Assembly: GCA_947383835.1 (NCBI GenBank)
Contig: CANDEV010000004.1
Coordinates: 124,001-188,000 of the forward strand
Direction: 5' to 3'
DNA: 64,000 nucleotides
From: an uncultured Clostridia bacterium
GTDB taxonomy: Bacteria > Bacillota > Clostridia > Oscillospirales > Ruminococcaceae
In this document: piece after piece, positions 53,228 to 62,310 of the stretch
Position numbering within the stretch: the stretch's first letter is position 1
How the letters are laid out: every line of letters begins with the position of its first letter
Program-made: the position numbers and the translations under genes
The notes under the pieces: model-generated
What the model was told of the DNA's origin: nothing
The model's input: only the letters and a program-made list of their open reading frames with translations
Database searches by the model: none

Positions 53228-54493
53228 TTAGTAAGTTACTGTAAAGACAATAACTTCGTTTGCGTTATCGTCATATGCCGCAAATCTATTATTGTCCATA
53301 AACAAAAGTTCAAAGTTCATATGCTTCGTCTCAACCACGCTTTGCGCCAGTACTTCACCGCTTTCAGGCGAAATAATATAAACCGTGTTTTGGGAATTAT
53401 CAAAATCATAGTAATTCGCGGCTATGTAATTAGCGCCCTGCGGCATATAATATTCGGTGTAATCGTTAAGCTCAATTTCAGCGGGTGAGGACATAAAATG
53501 CTCCTTTTCCGCCGTCTCTATGTCAAAGGTGTACAGCTCTCCCTGACACATTCCGTCCCAAGCTCCCTCTTTGGCGTAGATTTTCCCGCCCTTGTAACCG
53601 ATCGGGAATAAATTCCTTGAATCGCGGAAGTTTGTTGCCGTCCCCGCCGAAAAATCGTAGTAACCGAAGCCCGGCATACTTTCAAAACCGCAAATTCTGT
53701 AAACAAAGCGGTCGCCGTCAATAGAAAAATTATAATCATACGACCGTGAGTTAAAACCCAAATCTGTTTCGGTATCTTCAAAGCCTTCAACAATAATATC
53801 GCCGCTGTCGGTATCAACAATGTCATTTGGGTAGTCGGAAATATTATGCTCCCCCGCAAGGAAAGAAAAAATCATGCTCGGTTCGCCCTCGGCAAATTCC
53901 GTTGTAAAATCGCTGTAAACGGTTATTGCGGCGTACCGCTCCTGCTCTTTTTCATTGTAGCTAAGAGGTATCTTGCATAAGACCTCGCCGCCGCCCTCTA
54001 TGCAGGTGGAGTAGCCGCCGTATAAAGCCCAGCCCTCGGGAGCGGGTATGTCCGCCTTAACAGTCATATCGTCAAGGTCAAAAAAGCGTATCACTCCGCC
54101 GTTTTCGTCGTAGCAAGCCATTGCCGCGGTGTTTCCCGAAATGAATATTCCTCCGCTGAAGCTCTCACCCTCGGCTAAAAGTACGTCAAGAGAAAGCTTT
54201 TCATATTCGAGGGAAGCTTCTTCAATGACAAATTCCGTCATGTCTGCTTCCGTTTCGGAAACAGTCGTTACGGAGGCAGCGGTTGTTGTTTCCTCATAAT
54301 TCCCGCCGCCCAAAACAAAGCTTGTCTCCCCGCCGTTTTCGGGAGGAACGACGGCAGTCCCGACAGACTGTTCCGTCTGCGCCGAAGCGGACGTTCCCGT
54401 CGGTTCAAGCTCGTCTACTATCTGCGTTTTGTGATCGCAGGCGGTGATGAGCAGTGCCGATAAAATCAATGTAAAAATTATTTTTCTTTTCAC
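53228..54493 (-). CDS. Tandem lipoprotein paralog 3
   Basis: 421 residues from a GTG start (RBS AAGGAGGAA). Lipobox ALLITAC. Shares its first 65 and central 120 residues almost exactly with paralog 2; the linker and the first beta blocks differ. The gap to paralog 4 upstream contains only element P copy E and a short flank. Same overall structure and unknown role. Confidence 0.75.
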   Translation of the reverse strand: MKRKIIFTLILSALLITACDHKTQIVDELEPTGTSASAQTEQSVGTAVVPPENGGETSFVLGGGNYEETTTAASVTTVSETEADMTEFVIEEASLEYEKLSLDVLLAEGESFSGGIFISGNTAAMACYDENGGVIRFFDLDDMTVKADIPAPEGWALYGGYSTCIEGGGEVLCKIPLSYNEKEQERYAAITVYSDFTTEFAEGEPSMIFSFLAGEHNISDYPNDIVDTDSGDIIVEGFEDTETDLGFNSRSYDYNFSIDGDRFVYRICGFESMPGFGYYDFSAGTATNFRDSRNLFPIGYKGGKIYAKEGAWDGMCQGELYTFDIETAEKEHFMSSPAEIELNDYTEYYMPQGANYIAANYYDFDNSQNTVYIISPESGEVLAQSVVETKHMNFELLFMDNNRFAAYDDNANEVIVFTVTY

Positions 54494-54508
54494 AAAAATT
54501 CCTCCTTA

Positions 54509-54609
54509 TAATAATTTGCGACTAAAAAGCGTGTAAAAAATCAAGCAAAAATTTGCGCGTATGATTTTTGCGCAGATTTTTTACCTACGCTTTTAGGAGC
54601 AAATTAGTA
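54509..54609. mobile_element. Element P copy E in an intercistronic gap
   Basis: Ends ATAATTTGC and GCAAATTAG, flanked by TA. It occupies all but about 15 bases of the gap between paralogs 4 and 3; the other gaps in this operon are 11 and 13 bases, so removing the element restores a normal spacing. It touches both the paralog 4 stop codon (54610) and the paralog 3 RBS. Confidence 0.8.
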
Positions 54610-55860
54610 TTAGATCGTTACATCAAAAATGATTATCTCATTGTTTTCCACATCATAAACGGCAAATTTATTTTCGCCGATAAATTTAATTTCCGAGTTG
54701 ATGTCGAGGGTGTTCAGCGTGCATTTTGCCAGTACCTCGCCGCTGTCGGGGGAGATAATGTAAAACTCCGTTGTGCCGCTCATAGCATTAAAACGTTCGG
54801 CAGCCAAATACCTGCCGCTTTCGGGCATGGCGTATGTCATATAACCCCGAAAATCTTCCTCCGAGTCCGCTTCGGCAGGGGAGGACATAAAATGCTTTTT
54901 CTCAAGAGTTTCAATGTCAAAGGTGTAAAGCTCGCCCTGACAATCTCCATCCCATGGGGATTGCTCAGCGTAAATTTTTCCGTCATGTACGCCAACAGGG
55001 GTGAAATCCTCTGAATCGGGGAAGTTCACCGCCTTGCCTGCCGCAAAATCATAGTAACCAAATCCTGGCTTGCACTCAAAGCCGCAAATTCTGTAAACAA
55101 ATCGTTCAGCGTCAATCGGGAATTTATAATCAAACCATTTTGAAGCAAAAACAAGCTCTGTTTCGGCATCGAAAAAGCCCTCAACGATTATTTCACCGCT
55201 GTCCGCGTCATAAATATTGTAGGGTATGTCGGAAATATTATGGCTGCCTACAGGAACGGCAAGACTTTTTTCGGGTTCGTCCTCGATGATCTCAAAGGAA
55301 AAATCATTGCGGACAACAAGTACGCCGTATTCATTTTCATATTTTTCATAATCATATCTTAAAACCTTTATCCTGCATAAAACATCGCCGCTGCCTTTGG
55401 CATACGTGTAATACCACGCAAATTCCCAGTCGTCGGGGAGGGTAATTTCGGCTTTCACGGTTTCGCTGTCAATATCCAAAAAGAATATTCGGCTGTCGCT
55501 GCCGCCGTATGAGCTTATAGCGGCAACGTCCCCGAAAAATATTAATCTTGCAATATTGCGGTCGGCTTTGTAAAAATCGTCAAGCTTTTTCACTTCAATG
55601 TCAAGGGTAACGTCCCCGCCGATATTTTCAATTTTAGGCGGCACAGTTTCGGCAGCGGTCGTTGTTGTTTCTGCTGTAGCTTCGGAGGTCGTTACCGTTG
55701 TTGTCGTTGCTGCGGAAGCTTCTGCTTCTGTTTCGGGAGCAGTCGTTACAGCTTGGGACGTTGTTGCCGTCTGCTCGGTAACAGTATACTGCTCCTGTGT
55801 TTGACAGGAGGTAAGGAGCATTGCCGATAAAAGTATTGAAAAAATAATTTTCCTTTTCAT
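54610..55860 (-). CDS. Tandem lipoprotein paralog 4 (first in operon)
   Basis: 416 residues from ATG 55860 (RBS AAAGGAC). Lipobox AMLLTSC (Cys about 19), a long Thr/Ala/Glu linker, then the same beta-rich body: YRICGFECKPGFGYYDFAAGKAV, GKIYAEQSPWDGDCQGELYTFDIETLEKKHFMSSP, IISPDSGEVLA. Reads like an older member of the same expansion as paralogs 1-3. Its own promoter is upstream; likely transcript: paralogs 4-3-2-1 and the methyltransferase. Confidence 0.75.
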   Translation of the reverse strand: MKRKIIFSILLSAMLLTSCQTQEQYTVTEQTATTSQAVTTAPETEAEASAATTTTVTTSEATAETTTTAAETVPPKIENIGGDVTLDIEVKKLDDFYKADRNIARLIFFGDVAAISSYGGSDSRIFFLDIDSETVKAEITLPDDWEFAWYYTYAKGSGDVLCRIKVLRYDYEKYENEYGVLVVRNDFSFEIIEDEPEKSLAVPVGSHNISDIPYNIYDADSGEIIVEGFFDAETELVFASKWFDYKFPIDAERFVYRICGFECKPGFGYYDFAAGKAVNFPDSEDFTPVGVHDGKIYAEQSPWDGDCQGELYTFDIETLEKKHFMSSPAEADSEEDFRGYMTYAMPESGRYLAAERFNAMSGTTEFYIISPDSGEVLAKCTLNTLDINSEIKFIGENKFAVYDVENNEIIIFDVTI

Positions 55861-55894
55861 GGTAATTCGTCCTTTCAAGAGTTTTCCTATCCAA

Positions 55895-55923
55895 AGTATA
55901 CCACTATTTTAAACAGCGGTCAA
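55895..55923 (-). promoter_or_regulatory. Promoter of the tandem lipoprotein operon
   Basis: Minus strand TTGACC (55918-55923), 17-bp spacer, TATACT (55895-55900). Confidence 0.65.
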
Positions 55924-55966
55924 TAATTGTTACTGCATTGTAACCGCTCTGTAACCGAATTGTAAT

Positions 55967-55999
55967 AACAAAGCCTCCACGATCTGCGGAGGCTTTGTT
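55967..55999 (-). terminator. Terminator after yfhO-like gene
   Basis: AACAAAGCCTCC (55967-55978) pairs with GGAGGCTTTGTT (55988-55999) across a 9-base loop. Confidence 0.75.
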
Positions 56000-56017
56000 T
56001 TAGCGGTATTTCTCTGC

Positions 56018-58792
56018 TTATATTTCGTAAAGTCTGTCAAGGAGTACCTTGTTGTTTTTCTTTTCGTAGAACCATATCACCACAAGGGTCGCCGCGCCGA
56101 GAAGCGACAGGACAATTCCCGCAGCCATGCCCTTGGGGAAGAATTTCATCTCAATAGTGTGCGTACCCGCGCTGACGGGGACGCCGATAAGCGCGTCCGC
56201 AAGCTCAACAGGCTCGACTCTTTCACCGTCGACATAGACTTTCCAGCCCGGCTCCCATGAAATTGAGGTGAACATTATCCCGTCCTCTTTGGCGGTAATG
56301 CTGCCCTTGATATGATCCTCCTTAAAGGACTCGATTTCAAGGGGCTGACTGCGAAGCTCTTCTATTGCTTCTTTAAACATTTCCTCGTCAAGGTAATAAA
56401 TATAGTTGTCCTTAAACAGTACCTCGTTTTTGTCGGTAATTGTGGTTATGAGAGAAATCTCTTCACCCTCGCCGTACCGTCCCAAGGGCTGTATGGACAT
56501 ATTTCCGCCCTCGTAGTAGTAGGCAAGGAAATCCTTGTTAAGCCAGAGATTTATCCGTCTTTCATAGCTGGAGGGGAAGTACATATAGATCATGTCCTCG
56601 GTGGGAGCGTCAAAAAGATATTCGATATGGGAATTTTCTCCCTCTATCCTCGGTACGTACTTGGTGTGAGTTCCGTAGGTCGAAGGCTTTGCGTTTTCGG
56701 GGAGAATGTCCTTGATCTCTATCTGCTTGAAAAAGTCCTGCTCCTCCTCCGAAAGCAGCGCGGAGAGCAGTCTGTTCTGATTTTCAAAAGGATTTTCCCA
56801 GCCCTCAAAATGTATATCCGCAATGGCGCTGTCCGCCATAAATCCTATCGGCAGAGCGTAGGGATTTTCATAAACGTACATTATCTCCTTGCTGTCTCCG
56901 TTGGCAAAAACGGGGTAGTCCTTGTAGTGCTTAGATACGGCAACCTCTGTCTCCTTTTCCTCGGGGACAGAGCCGTCCACATATTCTGCGTCCTCGTCCT
57001 TTTTTTCCGGTACAGTACTTTTTTCCATAACGTACTTGACGCCGAAAAGCGCGTCGGTTACATAGGTCGCGCCCTGATACCTTATATAATGTCCCCCGTA
57101 TGAAAAGCCGAGGTTTCTCAGGAATTGGATCGGCGCGGCGTTGAGGGTGGAGCTTGAGTGTGCAAGTCCAAACGAGCCGAAAGCCATTGCGTCGTTTACT
57201 GTTCTTTGGAAGTTTTTCTCAATACGGTAAACGCCGCTTTCCTCAAAGCTGTCGTTTTCGTAAATTTTGTTCACGGTATTCCTGCCCAGCGTGATGTATC
57301 TGTTATATGAACTTCGTGTGGAGTAAGCAACGTCCCTGTCGATCTGGAACATGGTGTAGGTAGTGGAAACGGTCAATTCCACCATAACAAGCGCAGTCAC
57401 CGCTATCGGTACGGGCTTTATACGGTAGTATTTTTTGTGAGCGTGCAGCATAAGAGCATAAATACCGCTTATGAGTACGGTAAACCACACCGTTGCTAAA
57501 ATATTGACCTTTTCTATATCCTTGCCGTTGGCGGAAACAATAGGATTTTGCTTGTCAATGTAAAATACGTAAGCGATTATCAGGAAGAAAACAACGCCGA
57601 TCTCCTTAAAGGTAATTCCCTCTATGCGCTCAAACGCCTGCGCCGCCATAACGAGAAGCAGAAAGCTGAATATGAACGAGTAGCGGTAGGGCAGCCAGTT
57701 AGGTACTTGAAGTCCGTGCCAAACAAGGTCAACGGTGGACATATACATGGAAAGAATTATCGTAAGCGCGAGAAGTCCATAACCGATCTTGTGCTTAAGC
57801 TTTATGTTGGTGTTGAAAAAGAAAAGCGGTATAAGCAGCATTGTCAGCACCCCGCAGTACACTACGGGAGACCCCTCTGGACGGCAGGTGTCGTAAACGT
57901 TGGGGAGCAGGTTCACAAAAAAGTCGATAAAATCGAACTGAGTCTTCATTTCGTAGCTTGGGGTGGAAAATTCCAGCTTGCCGAGGCTAAGGCTGTTGTA
58001 AAGCGGTATCAAAAGCCATGCGGAGCAGACTGCGGCAAGGACTCCACCCGCGGCGAATTTTACTCCCGAGATCAGGAAATGCTTGATGTGAAACGTATTT
58101 GTTTCGGGTGAAATAAAGAAATAGTACGCCAAAAAGTAAAGACAGCAGAATATTGCTATCATCCAGCCAATGTAAAAGTTTGCCATAAACATAAGGGCAA
58201 GAGGGATTATGAACAGCAGCCATTTTTTTCGGTCGATAAGCTGTTCTATTCCGCGGCAGATTATGGGAAGATATACCAGTCCGTCCAGCCACATAGGGTC
58301 CATAAGCTGTACTATCATGTAGGACATAAGACTGTACAGTATCGCAAAAATAAGGGACGTATAGGGTGAAGTCCGCTTAGCGCTTCTCATGTACCAGCAG
58401 AAAGTAACGGAAGCCGCTCCCACTTTAAGTAACTGCATGGTAAGCAGCGCGTCCACCATATGAGAGCGCGGGAACAGCATTACAACGATCGAGAACGGGC
58501 TTGCAAGGTAGTAGGCAAATATGCCTATTATCTCTCCGGTAAGATTTCTGCTCCAGCTGTTGACCATGCTGCCGTTGCCCCAAAAGGCGTCGCGCAGGTT
58601 CTCGTAATAGTATACGTACTGACCGTTAAGGTCGAGAACCAGCACCGATTCGTCCCCGAAAGGATATATGCCGAAAATAAAGTATGATATCAAAAGAATA
58701 AGCATCGGCACAAAAAATGCAAAAATATAAAGCCTTTTGTTGAACAAAAAGGTTTTGGGACTGAATTTGAGAGTAATTTGTGAGTTATCCAA
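56018..58792 (-). CDS. YfhO-family polytopic membrane protein
   Basis: 924 residues from a TTG start at 58792 with GGAGG 7 bases upstream; the reading frame stays open further upstream but without an RBS. About twelve to fourteen membrane segments in the first 500 residues (GT-C fold: FGDESVLVLDLNGQYVYYYENLRD resembles the catalytic loop), then an extracellular C-terminal part and one last membrane segment (GIVLSLLGAATLVVIWFY). YfhO of Bacillus glycosylates lipoteichoic acid; a similar role in decorating a surface polymer is inferred. Monocistronic. Confidence 0.88.
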   Translation of the reverse strand: MDNSQITLKFSPKTFLFNKRLYIFAFFVPMLILLISYFIFGIYPFGDESVLVLDLNGQYVYYYENLRDAFWGNGSMVNSWSRNLTGEIIGIFAYYLASPFSIVVMLFPRSHMVDALLTMQLLKVGAASVTFCWYMRSAKRTSPYTSLIFAILYSLMSYMIVQLMDPMWLDGLVYLPIICRGIEQLIDRKKWLLFIIPLALMFMANFYIGWMIAIFCCLYFLAYYFFISPETNTFHIKHFLISGVKFAAGGVLAAVCSAWLLIPLYNSLSLGKLEFSTPSYEMKTQFDFIDFFVNLLPNVYDTCRPEGSPVVYCGVLTMLLIPLFFFNTNIKLKHKIGYGLLALTIILSMYMSTVDLVWHGLQVPNWLPYRYSFIFSFLLLVMAAQAFERIEGITFKEIGVVFFLIIAYVFYIDKQNPIVSANGKDIEKVNILATVWFTVLISGIYALMLHAHKKYYRIKPVPIAVTALVMVELTVSTTYTMFQIDRDVAYSTRSSYNRYITLGRNTVNKIYENDSFEESGVYRIEKNFQRTVNDAMAFGSFGLAHSSSTLNAAPIQFLRNLGFSYGGHYIRYQGATYVTDALFGVKYVMEKSTVPEKKDEDAEYVDGSVPEEKETEVAVSKHYKDYPVFANGDSKEIMYVYENPYALPIGFMADSAIADIHFEGWENPFENQNRLLSALLSEEEQDFFKQIEIKDILPENAKPSTYGTHTKYVPRIEGENSHIEYLFDAPTEDMIYMYFPSSYERRINLWLNKDFLAYYYEGGNMSIQPLGRYGEGEEISLITTITDKNEVLFKDNYIYYLDEEMFKEAIEELRSQPLEIESFKEDHIKGSITAKEDGIMFTSISWEPGWKVYVDGERVEPVELADALIGVPVSAGTHTIEMKFFPKGMAAGIVLSLLGAATLVVIWFYEKKNNKVLLDRLYEI

Positions 58793-58932
58793 GGATAGAC
58801 CTCCGTTCGGAAAATTTGAAATTTTTGTATAAAAAATTACATACACTATTATTATAAAACTTTTTTTGTCTCATTACAATAGCTTTTGCAGATTTTTTTT
58901 GTAAAAAAAATAAAAAAATTGCCAAAAACCCC

Positions 58933-58961
58933 TTGTTAAAACAGAAAATATGTGTTATAAT
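58933..58961 (+). promoter_or_regulatory. Promoter of the Nudix gene
   Basis: TTGTTA (58933-58938), 17-bp spacer, TATAAT (58956-58961). Confidence 0.65.
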
Positions 58962-59040
58962 ATTTCAGAGAACATTTGTTGTGCTGTAAAAGCGTGAATT
59001 TTCGTTTATACTATTATAAATATATTTTGGAGGAAATGCT

Positions 59041-59577
59041 ATGCACCTTTTTGAAAAAACTGTTGATTCCGAGCTTATTTTCGACGGGAAAATAATTAAC
59101 GTTAAAAAGGACAAAGCCGAGCTTGAAAACGGCGAGGTCGTTACAAGAGAGCTTGTTACCCACCCCGGAGGAGTATGCGTAGTCCCTGTGAATGACAAGG
59201 GCGAGATACTTATGGTGAAGCAGTTCAGATACCCATTTCAGACTGTCCTGACGGAGATACCCGCGGGAAAGCTTGAATACGGCGAGGATCACCGCGAAGC
59301 AGGACTTCGTGAGCTTCGTGAGGAGACGGGAGCGGTGTGCGAAAAATTTGAGTATCTCGGCGTATGCTACCCCTCGGTGGCGTATCTTACGGAAAAAATT
59401 CATATGTACCTTGCAACCGGGCTTACATTTGAAAATCAGGACTTGGACGATGACGAATTCCTTGACGTTGTAAAAGTCCCCTTTGAAAAAGCTGTTGAAA
59501 TGGTAATGAACGGCGAGCTTCCCGATGCAAAGACTCAATGCGCGATACTGAAAGCCGCCAAAATTTTAGGGAAATAA
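59041..59577 (+). CDS. Nudix hydrolase, ADP-ribose pyrophosphatase-like
   Basis: 178 residues, RBS GGAGGAA. Nudix box with consensus spacing from Gly76 to about residue 98: GKLEYGEDHREAGLRELREE ends in the catalytic REExEE-type segment (Arg90, Glu91, Glu94, Glu95, then TGA). The N-terminal EIPAGKLEYGE and VKQFRYPF are typical of the NudF/ADP-ribose pyrophosphatase group, which hydrolyses ADP-ribose to AMP and ribose 5-phosphate. Monocistronic; element L copy 3 follows. Confidence 0.92.
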   Translation: MHLFEKTVDSELIFDGKIINVKKDKAELENGEVVTRELVTHPGGVCVVPVNDKGEILMVKQFRYPFQTVLTEIPAGKLEYGEDHREAGLRELREETGAVCEKFEYLGVCYPSVAYLTEKIHMYLATGLTFENQDLDDDEFLDVVKVPFEKAVEMVMNGELPDAKTQCAILKAAKILGK

Positions 59578-59590
59578 GTTCCCGATACTT

Positions 59591-59753
59591 AGAGCCTGTT
59601 CAGAATCTTTTTACGCACGTCTTTTCGGCAATCTTTTGCCGAACTCTGCGTTAAAAAGCCTTGAAATACGGCAAGTATTCCTGCGGCTTTTTGCCTTGAT
59701 TTCGACAAAATCTTACCAAAAATCCGCACATAAAAAGATTTTGAACAGGCTCT
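59591..59753. mobile_element. Element L copy 3 (163 bp, divergent ends)
   Basis: Begins AGAGCCTGTTCAGAATCTTT and ends with the reverse complement apart from one base (59732-59753). The ends differ from copies 1 and 2 beyond the first bases, yet the two arms still pair over 21 of 22 bases. Core blocks TTTTCGGCAATCTTTTGCCG and ACAAAATCTTACCAAAAATC are shared. Located between the convergent Nudix and spoVG genes. Confidence 0.65.
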
Positions 59754-59765
59754 TACAAAAATAAT

Positions 59766-59789
59766 GCAGCCCCTTTAGTTAGGAGCTGC
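59766..59789 (-). terminator. Terminator of spoVG
   Basis: Minus strand GCAGCTCC pairs with GGGGCTGC (one wobble) over an 8-base loop and is followed by ATTATTTTT. Confidence 0.65.
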
Positions 59790-59812
59790 AAAGTAGTTGT
59801 AATTTTTTGAGC

Positions 59813-60109
59813 TTACAGACCTGCTTCTTCCGCTTCGGCTTCAGCCTGCATCTGCTCAATGTGGCGGGTGTAAGCGTCGAGAATTTCGTCCTCTACAAGC
59901 TTACGGGCTTCGGGAGAGATCGGGTGAACGATGTCCCTAAAAATACCGCTCTCATCTTTTCTGCTGGGCATTGCTACGAAAAGTCTCTCGTCACCCTGTA
60001 CGACCTTGATGTCGTGTACTGCAAGCATATTGTCGATAGTGATAGAGATAACTGCTCTAAGCCTTCCGTCAGGAATAATTTTCCTGATCTTAATGTCTGT
60101 GATGTTCAT
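59813..60109 (-). CDS. spoVG: Septation protein / RNA-binding regulator SpoVG
   Basis: 98 residues from ATG 60109, placed by AAGGAGGACG; the family length is about 97. Signature: MNITDIKIRKI, MLAVHDIKVVQGDERLFVAMPSRK and DIVHPISPEARKLVEDEIL. SpoVG is a small dimeric nucleic-acid-binding protein tied to sporulation septum control and, in other Firmicutes, to post-transcriptional regulation. Divergent from murC. Confidence 0.97.
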   Translation of the reverse strand: MNITDIKIRKIIPDGRLRAVISITIDNMLAVHDIKVVQGDERLFVAMPSRKDESGIFRDIVHPISPEARKLVEDEILDAYTRHIEQMQAEAEAEEAGL

Positions 60110-60167
60110 TGAAACGTCCTCCTTAATAATTGACATTCGTGATATACTTTTTACAAATATATTATTG

Positions 60168-60195
60168 ATTGCTGAATGGTAAATTATTCAGTAAT
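60168..60195. promoter_or_regulatory. Inverted repeat in the spoVG-murC divergent region
   Basis: ATTGCTGAAT (60168-60177) and ATTCAGTAAT (60186-60195) are inverted repeats with one mismatch between the two divergent genes. Possible operator shared by both; nothing identifies the regulator. Confidence 0.35.
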
Positions 60196-60292
60196 AAAAA
60201 GAATTTTCAGCAAATAATATGTATACCACTGTATCTATTATAGCAGGATATTCTTAACTAAATCTGAAACAAAATCGGGCGAGGTGTGTTTT

Positions 60293-61693
60293 TTGAATAA
60301 ACATTTTTTAAACAATAGCAGTCATATCCATTTTATTGGAATTGGTGGAAGCGGTATGTACCCTCTTGCACAGATACTCCACAATCAGGGTTACTATCTC
60401 ACAGGCTCGGACAACAACGAGACGGAGACCTTGCAGGCAGTCCGTGATATGGGTATCCCCGTGTATTTGGGGCAGCGGGCGGAAAATATCGGGGACGCCG
60501 ATGTTATCGTCCACACGGCGGCTATAAGTGAGGATAATCCCGAATTGGTGGCAGCAAGGGCAAGCAGCGCAAAAGTCCTTGAACGAAGCGAGCTGCTGGG
60601 TATTATTACCGAAAATTTTGCCAACGCCGTCTGCGTAAGCGGCACTCACGGAAAGACTACGGTTACTTCTATGATAACCCAAATACTGGTAATGCAGGGT
60701 ATGGATATAAGCGCGGTGATAGGCGGAAAGCTCCCGCTTATCCACGGCAGCGGCATTGCGGGGGACAGCGAGGTCATGGTCTGTGAAGCCTGCGAGTTCC
60801 GTGACCATTTTCTGCACCTTGCGGCGGACACGGCGGTTATCCTAAATGTTGACGAGGATCATTTGGATTACTTCAAAAATTTGGATAATATTATTAAGTC
60901 ATTCCATAAATTCTGCGAACTTACCACACGTACTATTATAATAAACGGTGACGACGAAAACTCCATGAAAGCGTTGGAGGGTATTACCGGTAAGGAAATT
61001 ATTACCTTTGGAGCAAGTCCCGAAAACGATTGGTATCCTGCCGAAATAAAGCATATCAGCGGCATGAACACGGAGTTCACTATTATGCACAATGGGAAAG
61101 CTTTTTGCAGGACTTCCGTCCACGTCCCGGGAGAGCATAATATCGTCAACGCTGTGGCTGCGGCTGCTGCGGCATACAGCGCGGGAGCGACTTCGGAGGG
61201 CGTTGCAAAGGGTCTTGAAAGCTTTAAGGGCGCGGGACGGCGTTTTGAAAAGTACGGTGAAATCCACGGCATAACCGTTGTGGACGATTACGGTCATCAC
61301 CCTGCGGAGATAGCCGTTACCCTCAATGCCGCGGTAAAGCTTGGCTTTAAGCGGGTGTGGGCAGTCCACCAGCCGTTTACTTTCTCAAGGACTGCTCTGC
61401 TTTTGGAGGATTTCGCCAAGGCTCTGTCTATTGCCGATAGGACTGTTCTTACCGCAATTATGGGCGGACGTGAGGAAAACACGGTGGGTATCCATACCAA
61501 AGACCTTGCCGAAAAAATAGAGGGCTGCGTGTACTTCGAGGAAGAAGAACACGACGCGAATTTTGAGCTTACGGCGCAGTATGTTGCCGAAAACGCGGAG
61601 GAGGGCGACTTGATAATCACTCTCGGCTGCGGAGATGTAAACAAGGTATCAAGGCGGATTTTAAAGCTTTTGGAAAATAAATACAATAAATAA
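60293..61693 (+). CDS. murC: UDP-N-acetylmuramate--L-alanine ligase
   Basis: 466 residues from a TTG start at 60293 (RBS GAGGTG 6 bases before); a GTG at 60284 overlaps that RBS. N-terminal UDP-binding loop FIGIGGSGM (about 14-22), ATP loop SGTHGKTT (about 116-123), the central EACEFRDHFL and NVDEDHLDYF, and the C-terminal domain with DDYGHHPAEI and HQPFTFSRT. It attaches L-Ala to UDP-MurNAc, the first step of stem-peptide synthesis. Followed 20 bases later by lexA, so a murC-lexA operon is likely. Confidence 0.97.
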   Translation: MNKHFLNNSSHIHFIGIGGSGMYPLAQILHNQGYYLTGSDNNETETLQAVRDMGIPVYLGQRAENIGDADVIVHTAAISEDNPELVAARASSAKVLERSELLGIITENFANAVCVSGTHGKTTVTSMITQILVMQGMDISAVIGGKLPLIHGSGIAGDSEVMVCEACEFRDHFLHLAADTAVILNVDEDHLDYFKNLDNIIKSFHKFCELTTRTIIINGDDENSMKALEGITGKEIITFGASPENDWYPAEIKHISGMNTEFTIMHNGKAFCRTSVHVPGEHNIVNAVAAAAAAYSAGATSEGVAKGLESFKGAGRRFEKYGEIHGITVVDDYGHHPAEIAVTLNAAVKLGFKRVWAVHQPFTFSRTALLLEDFAKALSIADRTVLTAIMGGREENTVGIHTKDLAEKIEGCVYFEEEEHDANFELTAQYVAENAEEGDLIITLGCGDVNKVSRRILKLLENKYNK

Positions 61694-61713
61694 AAAATGA
61701 AAGGACTGGTCTT

Positions 61714-62292
61714 ATGAACGAAAAGCAGAAAAGAGTTTTCGAGTACGTAAAGGAGAGAATGGAGGATGGCTTTGCGCCGTCTATCCGCGAGATATGCGCC
61801 GCGCTGGATATACATTCCACCTCCACTGCCGCAAGATATGTAAATAACCTTGTTGCGGAGGGATATCTCGAAAAGGTGGACGGCTGCAACCGTGCAATAA
61901 AGCTTGCGGGAAAGGGAGCGGTAAAGGTGCCGCTTGTGGGCACTATCACGGCGGGTCAGCCTATTACTGCGGTAGAGGATATTACGGATTACATTAATTT
62001 CCACCAGCAGAAAAACTATTCGGGTGAACTGTTTGCCCTTAAGGTTCGGGGAGAGAGCATGATAAACGCAGCTATCCTTGACGGGGATATAGTTATTATC
62101 GAGAAGTGCCCCGTGGTTTCAAACGGCGAGATCGCCGCAGTCATGGTGGGCGGCGAGGAGGCTACCATAAAGACGTTTTACAAGGAGGACGGACATTACC
62201 GCCTCCAGCCCGAAAATGACACTATGGATCCGATAATAGTTGACGAATGTGAAATTATCGGCAGAGTCATTTCTGTAATAAGATATATTTAA
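61714..62292 (+). CDS. lexA: LexA repressor of the SOS response
   Basis: 192 residues. Winged helix-turn-helix at the N terminus (FAPSIREICAALDIHSTSTAARYVNNLVAEGYLEK), then the self-cleavage domain: cleavage bond Ala80-Gly81 in GTITAGQP, nucleophile Ser115 in RGESM, and Lys153 in EATIKTF. RecA filaments trigger its self-cleavage after DNA damage. No LexA box is evident directly before lexA; it lies 20 bases after murC, so expression may depend on the upstream promoter. RBS GAAAGGAC. Confidence 0.96.
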   Translation: MNEKQKRVFEYVKERMEDGFAPSIREICAALDIHSTSTAARYVNNLVAEGYLEKVDGCNRAIKLAGKGAVKVPLVGTITAGQPITAVEDITDYINFHQQKNYSGELFALKVRGESMINAAILDGDIVIIEKCPVVSNGEIAAVMVGGEEATIKTFYKEDGHYRLQPENDTMDPIIVDECEIIGRVISVIRYI

Positions 62293-62310
62293 CGGAGGAA
62301 GCTTTGAAAA

